NCBI GenBank assembly: GCA_021155195.1
Contig: JAJNPV010000050.1
Coordinates: 558,001 to 622,000 of the forward strand
Source: Ohtaekwangia sp.
GTDB lineage: Bacteria > Bacteroidota > Bacteroidia > Cytophagales > Cyclobacteriaceae
DNA length: 64,000 nt
Direction of reading: 5' to 3'
The notes below the pieces were generated by a model. The model was not told the origin of the DNA. It was given only the letters and a program-made list of their open reading frames with translations, and made no database searches. Positions 58,623 to 64,000 of this stretch are shown here, in pieces (positions within the stretch are counted from its first letter, which is position 1; each line of letters opens with the position of its first letter). The translations under genes and the position numbers were made by a program.

Positions 58623-58760
58623 TCAGCAGCCAAGATTTTTTTTCAGATCTCTTTTTGGTAATCCACCAAAATCAAATTGATCTTCAGTTTCTCGTGGCTT
58701 AGGCACTTGAATCTTTTCTGGTTTCTTGTCCTTATTAGGCTTCAAAACTTTCTTTTTCAT
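58623..58760 (-). CDS. Small Lys-rich protein with C-terminal LGC motif (45 aa)
   Basis: A 45-codon ORF, ATG at 58760, reads a basic, Pro-rich N-terminal half (MKKKVLKPNKDKKPEK) followed by ETEDQFDFGGLPKRDLKKNLGC. It ends with a Gly-Cys pair. From memory, many Bacteroidota encode tiny proteins ending in (R)D-L/F-KKNLGC(G). Function unknown; the conserved terminal Cys could be lipidated, bind metal, or be a cleavage product. It is divergent from feoA. Confidence 0.6.
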   Translation of the reverse strand: MKKKVLKPNKDKKPEKIQVPKPRETEDQFDFGGLPKRDLKKNLGC

Positions 58761-58833
58761 GCCTGAATATAATCATTGTTTAACTCTACCTGTAAACCTA
58801 TATTCGCGTTGTTTAAAATCAATCTAAATAAGA

Positions 58834-59064
58834 GTGGAGTTAAAAAAGAATGTGGCGGGCATGAAACCGGGAGAAACAGGGGTTATTTCTGGTTTTTCGG
58901 ACGATACGCTTTCTGCTAAACTCCTTGAAATGGGTTTTCTTCCCGGCACAGCCGTTCGATTTAATTTTAGTGCCCCTTTCGGGGATCCAGTTTGTGTGAA
59001 TGTTTCTGGATATGATTTGTCCCTTAGGCTTGAAGAGGCTTCTACCATTGTGATTTTGAGTTAA
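58834..59064 (+). CDS. feoA: Ferrous iron transport protein A
   Basis: A 76-residue SH3-like protein starting at GTG: VAGMKPGETGVISGFSDDTLSAKLLEMGFLPGTAVRFNF and a C-terminal LRLEEASTIVILS strand match FeoA, which stimulates FeoB. The GTG is preferred over the ATG at 58861 because that would cut off the N-terminal strand. It is 3 bases before feoB; the pair is an operon. Confidence 0.92.
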   Translation: MELKKNVAGMKPGETGVISGFSDDTLSAKLLEMGFLPGTAVRFNFSAPFGDPVCVNVSGYDLSLRLEEASTIVILS

Positions 59065-59067
59065 GGC

Positions 59068-61179
59068 ATGGAAGGCAAACGGAAAAAAATAGCACTTGTA
59101 GGCAAACCTAATTCTGGTAAGTCTTCCCTATTTAATCAACTGACAGGTCTTAATCAGAAGATTGGAAACTTTCCTGGCATAACAGTGGATAAGCGAACAG
59201 GAATAACGCTTCTTCCAAATCGCGAGCAGGCTGAAATTATAGACTTGCCAGGAATTTATAGTTTGTATCCTCGTACACTGGACGAAAAAATAGTAGCCGA
59301 AATTTTTGCTGATCAAAAGGGAGAACACTACCCGGATTGTGTTGCATTGGTGGCCGATGCAACGAATCTTAAAAACTGCATGCTGTTGCTAACGCAACTG
59401 ATGGATTTAAAGCTACCGGTAGTGCTTGTGCTAAACATGATGGATTTGGCTGCAAAGTCAGGTCAGAGTGTTGACATCCAGGAGTTATCCGCTTCGTTGG
59501 ATTTACCAATTGTTATGATCAATGCACGCACTGGTCAGGGAATTCAAGAATTGAAAAATGTTTTGTCAGGATCAGTGATGCCCTCAGGCAAATCAATTTT
59601 CCAGATAGGAGACGAGATAAAGCCGTTGATAAGAAAAATCAGAGAGAAGTTTAAGCTATCCACGGATTACGAAGCCTATCAATTTCTTCAGCAAACCGAG
59701 AGTCTTCATTTTCTAAGCAGGGAAGATCGCGACTATATCTCAAATGAGGCAAGGGCTGTTAATTTTTTCCCACATAAATATCAGGGCGCAGAAACTATCA
59801 TGCGTTATGGATTTATTCAGGATTTGTTGAACAAGGTCATTTTAAAAACCTCTGATCCTGAATGGAAAAAATTTTCGTACCGCATTGACAAAGTGTTAAC
59901 CCATAAAGTATGGGGCTATCTTATTTTCTTTTCGGTATTGTTTTTAATCTTTCAATCCATTTTTGCGTGGGCTCAGGTGCCTATGGATTTTATTGACTCA
60001 TCATTTGCTAAACTCAGCAATTTCCTTGATCAATCTTTTCCAGAGGGTCCGCTCTTTGATTTGATCACGCAAGGCATTATTCCCGGCATAGGGGGTATTC
60101 TTATTTTCATTCCCCAAATCGCCATACTCTTTGCGTGTATTTCAATTCTTGAAGAAAGTGGATATATGGCTCGGGTGGTTTTCCTTATGGATAAAATCAT
60201 GCGCAAGTTTGGATTGAATGGCAAAAGTGTTGTGCCCTTAATCTCAGGACTGGCGTGTGCTATTCCCGCTATTATGGCAACCCGTACCATCGAGAATTGG
60301 AAGGAAAGATTAATTACAATCTTTGTTACACCCTTCATGAGTTGCTCAGCTCGCCTTCCTGTTTTTACAATTCTGGTGGCACTCATTATTCCTGAAAATA
60401 AGCTGTTTGGATTTTTTAATTATCAGGGTCTGGTTTTAATGAGCCTATACTTACTTGGGTTTGTTGCCGCTATCCTTTCTGCTTTGGTGATGAAACTGAT
60501 GCTGAAAACAAAGGAAAAGAGTTATTTGATCATGGAGATGCCTACCTACCGCAGACCTAAGTGGGCAAATGTTGGTTATACTGTTGTTGAAAAAACAAAA
60601 GCATTTGTATTTGAAGCAGGTAAAATCATCTTAGCCATTTCAGTTATACTTTGGGTACTGGCGAGTTATGGTCCGGGAGATAGAATGCAACGCGCAGAAG
60701 ACGAAGTGAGGTCTCAGGTGCGAGGACAAGAAGTAACTGACCAGGAACTTGAAGCTCGCATATCGTCATACAGACTAGAACATTCTTATGCTGGCATTAT
60801 GGGAAAAGGCTTAGAGCCCATAATCAAACCCTTAGGTTATGATTGGAAAATTGGAATAGCATTAGTTACATCATTTGCAGCCCGCGAAGTATTTGTAAGT
60901 ACGATTGCGACTATTTACAGTTTAGGAAGCATAGATGATGAGCAAACTATAAAGGGTAGATTGAAATCAGAAATTAATCCGGAGACAGGCGGTCCCAGGT
61001 ATACTCCAGCGGTAGGTTTTTCTCTTTTGGTTTTTTACACGTTAGCCATGCAATGCATGAGTACCCTTGCAATTGTTAAGCGTGAAACAAAAGGCTGGAA
61101 GTGGCCACTCATTCAACTGGGTTATATGACAGCTCTGGCATATTTATCAGCTTTCATAATATTTCAAAGTTTGTCATAA
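59068..61179 (+). CDS. feoB: Ferrous iron transport protein B
   Basis: The 703-residue Fe2+ transporter has an N-terminal G domain (G1 GKPNSGKS at 12-19, then G3 DLPGIY and G4 LNMMDLA), a helical dissociation-inhibitor region, and a membrane domain with Gate motifs (GIIPGIGGILIFIPQIAILF and SCSARLPVFTIL). Members carry Fe2+ across the inner membrane under low oxygen. Length fits. The operon feoA-feoB is intact, and a FeoC is not present. No Fur box was seen upstream. Confidence 0.96.
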   Translation: MEGKRKKIALVGKPNSGKSSLFNQLTGLNQKIGNFPGITVDKRTGITLLPNREQAEIIDLPGIYSLYPRTLDEKIVAEIFADQKGEHYPDCVALVADATNLKNCMLLLTQLMDLKLPVVLVLNMMDLAAKSGQSVDIQELSASLDLPIVMINARTGQGIQELKNVLSGSVMPSGKSIFQIGDEIKPLIRKIREKFKLSTDYEAYQFLQQTESLHFLSREDRDYISNEARAVNFFPHKYQGAETIMRYGFIQDLLNKVILKTSDPEWKKFSYRIDKVLTHKVWGYLIFFSVLFLIFQSIFAWAQVPMDFIDSSFAKLSNFLDQSFPEGPLFDLITQGIIPGIGGILIFIPQIAILFACISILEESGYMARVVFLMDKIMRKFGLNGKSVVPLISGLACAIPAIMATRTIENWKERLITIFVTPFMSCSARLPVFTILVALIIPENKLFGFFNYQGLVLMSLYLLGFVAAILSALVMKLMLKTKEKSYLIMEMPTYRRPKWANVGYTVVEKTKAFVFEAGKIILAISVILWVLASYGPGDRMQRAEDEVRSQVRGQEVTDQELEARISSYRLEHSYAGIMGKGLEPIIKPLGYDWKIGIALVTSFAAREVFVSTIATIYSLGSIDDEQTIKGRLKSEINPETGGPRYTPAVGFSLLVFYTLAMQCMSTLAIVKRETKGWKWPLIQLGYMTALAYLSAFIIFQSLS

Positions 61180-61249
61180 TCTTACATGGTTCTGTCATGT
61201 AGGCTAAATGGATTCAAAATCCCTTATATTTCGCTATAAAATGAACTAA

Positions 61250-61633
61250 ATGACAGCAAATCGAAATTCGCAATTAGGTCTCCTGTGTCTTGCTCACATC
61301 TTAATCAGCGCTGATGGAATGATTGATCAAAAGGAATTTGAGGCGTTATCAAAAATTAAAGTTAAGGAGTCAATATCAGATGCCTTGTTTAAGGAGTTTG
61401 AAAATGAGATTAAGGATAAGAAAGGAAAAGACATTTACATTACCGGGGTTGATCTACTGAATTTATGTACCGATGATGAGAAACTGAATGCATTTGCGCA
61501 TCTCTATAAAATGGCGGAGGCAGATGGAAGTGTTCATATAAAAGAAGTTCGTTTATTATTATATACAATTAAAAGCTCGCGAATTGAATTCAATGATGTG
61601 GTAGCCCGAGCCAAATCCATGGTCGATTATTAA
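61250..61633 (+). CDS. TerB-family tellurite-resistance-like protein
   Basis: The 127-residue all-helical protein has two TerB half-repeats. The first carries AHILISADGMIDQKEFEAL and the second LYKMAEADGSVHIKEVRLL, matching the acidic ADGxxxxxE loops characteristic of TerB/TerD-associated proteins. Function in bacteria without a full ter operon is unknown; metal binding is possible. It is followed by a hairpin (61632-61657). Confidence 0.85.
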   Translation: MTANRNSQLGLLCLAHILISADGMIDQKEFEALSKIKVKESISDALFKEFENEIKDKKGKDIYITGVDLLNLCTDDEKLNAFAHLYKMAEADGSVHIKEVRLLLYTIKSSRIEFNDVVARAKSMVDY

Positions 61634-61657
61634 TCACAAAGAAGTAGTTTTGTGATT
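61632..61657. terminator. Hairpin after the TerB-like gene, overlapping a TAGTTTTG box
   Basis: AATCACAAA (61632-61640) and TTTGTGATT (61649-61657) form a 9-bp perfect stem. Downstream is AGATAAATTCTTTTT. Within it, TAGTTTTG (61645-61652) matches the -7 consensus, 28 bases before purK. The same sequence may thus serve as terminator and purK promoter. Confidence 0.5.
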
Positions 61658-61680
61658 AGATAAATTCTTTTTGCACGCCC

Positions 61681-62820
61681 ATGGCGAATACATTTTATCA
61701 AAATTATACAGTAGGTATACTAGGAGGAGGCCAATTGGGGCGCATGCTTATTCAATCGGGTATTGATTTGAATATAGATTTCAAGGTATTAGATCCGGAT
61801 GCTCAGGCTCCATGCTCACAACTTGCCCCATTTACCCAGGGTAAGCTAACAGATTATCAAACTGTGTTGGCTTTCGGTAAGGAGTGTGATTTAATCACTA
61901 TCGAAATAGAAAATGTAAATACTCAAGCGCTTGCCGAGTTGGTTAAGGCGGGAAAGAAAGTTTTCCCTCAACCACAAATCATAGAATTGATTCAGGATAA
62001 AAGAAAGCAAAAAGAATTTTTTATTAATCATCAAATACCTACTGCAGAATTTATTCTGGTTAATGACAGAAATGCAGTAGAAGAGAACAAAAAGTTTTTG
62101 CCTGCAGTACACAAGCTTGGAAAAGAAGGGTATGACGGCAAGGGAGTCCAAGTGCTAAGAAATTCAAGTGATCTTGCAAAAGCATTTGACGCACCTGGGT
62201 TGCTGGAAAAGCTAATTGATTTTGAAAAAGAAATTGCCGTAATAGTTTCGCGCAATGAGCGTGGTGAAATTTCCTCTTATCCTGCTGTTGAAATGATTTT
62301 TCATCCTGAAGCTAACTTGGTAGAATATCTCTTTTCTCCGGCACAACTCGAACAGCATATTGCAATTGAAGCCGATCGCATTGCAAAGAAAATAATTGAT
62401 GAACTTGGCATGGTGGGTTTACTGGCCGTAGAAATGTTTGTAACAAAAGATCAAACAATTCTTGTAAATGAAATTGCCCCACGACCCCACAACAGTGGTC
62501 ATCAAACTATTGAGGGCAATGTTACTTCGCAGTATGAGCAACACTTAAGAGCCATCTTGAATTTATCTCCTGGGGAAACAACCCTCACAAGCCCAAGTGC
62601 CATGATAAATCTTTTGGGTGAGGATGGATACACGGGGCTTGCTCAGTACGAAGGCTTAGAAGAAGTAATGCAAGTGAGTGGAGCACATGTTCACCTTTAC
62701 GGAAAGAAGCTAACCAAGCCCTTTCGTAAGATGGGGCACGTTACCGTTGTGGATGTTGATCTTGATAAGTTAAAAAAGAAAGCAACCTTTGTAAAACATA
62801 CGCTTAAAGTAAAGTCATGA
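61681..62820 (+). CDS. purK: 5-(carboxyamino)imidazole ribonucleotide synthase
   Basis: A 379-residue ATP-grasp enzyme for the ATP-dependent carboxylation of AIR to N5-CAIR. The N-terminal VGILGGGQLGRMLIQSG, the ATP-grasp loop KLGKEGYDGKGVQVL and the metal motif NEIAPRPHNSGHQTIEG are intact. It is the first gene of purK-purE; their reading frames overlap in ATGA at 62817-62820. A -7 box may lie in the preceding hairpin. Confidence 0.96.
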   Translation: MANTFYQNYTVGILGGGQLGRMLIQSGIDLNIDFKVLDPDAQAPCSQLAPFTQGKLTDYQTVLAFGKECDLITIEIENVNTQALAELVKAGKKVFPQPQIIELIQDKRKQKEFFINHQIPTAEFILVNDRNAVEENKKFLPAVHKLGKEGYDGKGVQVLRNSSDLAKAFDAPGLLEKLIDFEKEIAVIVSRNERGEISSYPAVEMIFHPEANLVEYLFSPAQLEQHIAIEADRIAKKIIDELGMVGLLAVEMFVTKDQTILVNEIAPRPHNSGHQTIEGNVTSQYEQHLRAILNLSPGETTLTSPSAMINLLGEDGYTGLAQYEGLEEVMQVSGAHVHLYGKKLTKPFRKMGHVTVVDVDLDKLKKKATFVKHTLKVKS

Positions 62821-63329
62821 GCAAACCAATAGTAGGTATAATCATGGGCAGTCAGTCTGATTTGAAAATAATGAGAGAAGCTGCCGAGTTTTTAGAAGAG
62901 TTAAATATCCCATTTGAGTTAACGGTGGTTTCGGCTCACCGCACACCACAACGTATGGCAGATTATGCTTCCTCTGCGCGCGCGCGCGGGCTGAGGGTAA
63001 TTATAGCAGGAGCTGGTGGAGCGGCTCATCTTCCGGGCATGGTGGCCTCATTTACTTCATTACCGGTTATTGGAGTCCCAATAAAGTCTTCTAATTCAAT
63101 CGATGGCTGGGACTCTGTGCTGTCGATTTTACAGATGCCTTCGGGAGTACCTGTTGCTACTGTTGCATTAAATGGAGCAAAGAATGCTGGTATTTTGTCG
63201 GCACAAATTTTAGGTACTGAAAATAAAGGCATCGCTAAGAAATTGGAAACATTTAAAAAAAATCTCCAAAAGAAAGTGGAAGATTCCTTTAGAACAATTG
63301 AAAAGAAAGGGTGGAAGCATAGCGAGTAG
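62817..63329 (+). CDS. purE: N5-carboxyaminoimidazole ribonucleotide mutase (class I PurE)
   Basis: The 170-residue protein matches PurE class I: IVGIIMGSQSDLKIMREAAEFL, VSAHRTPQRMADYA (catalytic His in SAHRTP), IIAGAGGAAHLPGMVAS and QMPSGVPVATVALNGAKNAG. It converts N5-CAIR to CAIR after PurK. The start overlaps the purK stop by 4 bases, coupling the two steps. The C-terminal 20 residues are a charged extension. Confidence 0.97.
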   Translation: MSKPIVGIIMGSQSDLKIMREAAEFLEELNIPFELTVVSAHRTPQRMADYASSARARGLRVIIAGAGGAAHLPGMVASFTSLPVIGVPIKSSNSIDGWDSVLSILQMPSGVPVATVALNGAKNAGILSAQILGTENKGIAKKLETFKKNLQKKVEDSFRTIEKKGWKHSE

Positions 63330-63379
63330 TTTCTCGGAAAAAATCGTATTTTTCTTCCCTTTAATTTAACACCAAGTCA

Positions 63380-64000
63380 ATGAATCCAGGAGAGACAGGC
63401 TGGCTTAAAGAATATCTCGACTTTCGCAAGGAGTTGTTGAAAGACATTACCGAAGAACGAAAACATTCTTCTCATCCTGAGCATTCCTTATACAGCATCA
63501 TTCAACCCAGCGGGCTTATGTACGGTCAACCTGTTGGCACGTATGACCTACCTAACTCCGATTTTTGGAACGAGAAAGATAGAATGAAAATTCTATTAGC
63601 AGAGAGTTTGATAAGCAGCTCGCTTCTGTTTTATGATAGGCCCATACAAACGCCTGATGAATTTTCGAGAGTGATCATAAAAACGCTGGAGAACATAGGT
63701 AATTTTTATAACAACATATTTCCCGAATTAGCCACACCCTCCAAAACATTATTTGGCAAAAGAAAAACACCTCTTGAGCTTGCTGAAAAAATTCTCGATA
63801 AAAGAATTGACAGGACAACAGAGTTTGATACCAATTTTTGGGTTCAGTTTTTTCACAACAGCTTGCTCTTTCTAGACATCTTTATTTTTGGGCAGTGGAT
63901 ACACACGAATGCCGATCGCATTGTCTCTGATTTTTTTAAGTATGAGCGTGAAGAGCTTCGTTTTTCTGTAATTAAAATAATTGCGTGCGCTGCACATTCC
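63380..64000 (+). CDS. Hypothetical protein, partial (runs off window)
   Basis: The frame opens with ATG at 63380 (MNPGETGWLKEYLDFRKEL) and stays open for 207 codons to the window end, so no stop is seen. The visible part is helical with charged patches and a Phe-rich stretch (QFFHNSLLFLDIFIFGQW). No domain is recognised with certainty. It begins 50 bases after purE and may continue its transcript. Gene end and function lie outside the window. Confidence 0.7.
   Translation, partial: MNPGETGWLKEYLDFRKELLKDITEERKHSSHPEHSLYSIIQPSGLMYGQPVGTYDLPNSDFWNEKDRMKILLAESLISSSLLFYDRPIQTPDEFSRVIIKTLENIGNFYNNIFPELATPSKTLFGKRKTPLELAEKILDKRIDRTTEFDTNFWVQFFHNSLLFLDIFIFGQWIHTNADRIVSDFFKYEREELRFSVIKIIACAAHS

Noticed and set aside
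1..64000. tRNA, rRNA, CRISPR arrays, insertion sequences and prophage
   Set aside because: I scanned for T-loop-like motifs, repeat-spacer arrays and transposase or integrase proteins and saw none; this is by eye, and a tRNAscan and repeat search would confirm it.

Overview
The window reads as chromosomal DNA of a free-living member of the Bacteroidota, most likely of the Cytophagales. The signs are: coding starts without Shine-Dalgarno sequences; several Bacteroidota-type -7 boxes (TAnnTTTG) close to start codons; many lipoproteins and SPI-type secreted proteins; a TonB-dependent receptor; a YpdA-type oxidoreductase; a fused MurF-alanine racemase; tandem DUF6089 barrels; and the run uppS-bamA-ompH-ompH. 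I see no rRNA, tRNA, CRISPR array, transposase or prophage gene. Coding density is high, and no stretch over 300 bases lacks a gene once four small ORFs (35-57 codons) are counted.

Layout. 1-5.5 kb: PLP enzyme, DMT transporter, YCII protein, a frameshifted lipoprotein gene, a beta-propeller-like protein and a TPR membrane protein. 5.6-13.2 kb: YpdA-like oxidoreductase, lipoprotein plus TonB receptor, ispH with an unusual start, HtrA protease with a small downstream gene, MORN lipoprotein. 13.2-25.7 kb: rRNA methyltransferase, ribosome hibernation factor, S9 peptidase, GH3 protein, NAD(P)-binding protein, a tight three-gene operon (glycine-rich secreted protein-recJ-lptB), SPOR-like protein, fumC, 2OG oxygenase. 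25.7-33.6 kb: LEA-2 lipoprotein, a histidine kinase and a receiver protein that overlap tail to tail, secreted esterase, pdxJ, then yqeY, cvpA, hydrolase, CBS protein and nadK on the plus strand. 33.6-40 kb: envelope biogenesis block with two DUF6089 barrels, uppS, bamA and two ompH/skp genes. 40-46.2 kb: giant fused hydantoinase, lipoprotein, prfA, lipoprotein.

46.2-51.2 kb is the most interesting part: a methyltransferase, a type III polyketide synthase, a UbiA-family prenyltransferase and an FAD-dependent oxidoreductase, interrupted by two AT-rich orphan genes. Together they could build a methylated, oxidised and possibly prenylated phenolic lipid or quinone. By gene content this resembles the Streptomyces srsABC phenolic-lipid locus with a prenyltransferase added, but the product is unknown.

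51.3-64 kb: a degenerate receiver protein, a retropepsin-like protease with PDZ domain, a LOG-family protein, a HisA homolog lacking the usual catalytic aspartate, csaA and murF-alr, two small minus-strand genes, feoAB iron uptake, a TerB-like protein, purK-purE, and a gene running off the right edge. Other points of note are the ispH ATT start, the YpdA homolog without the Cys of its Firmicutes relatives, and near-leaderless promoter placement.
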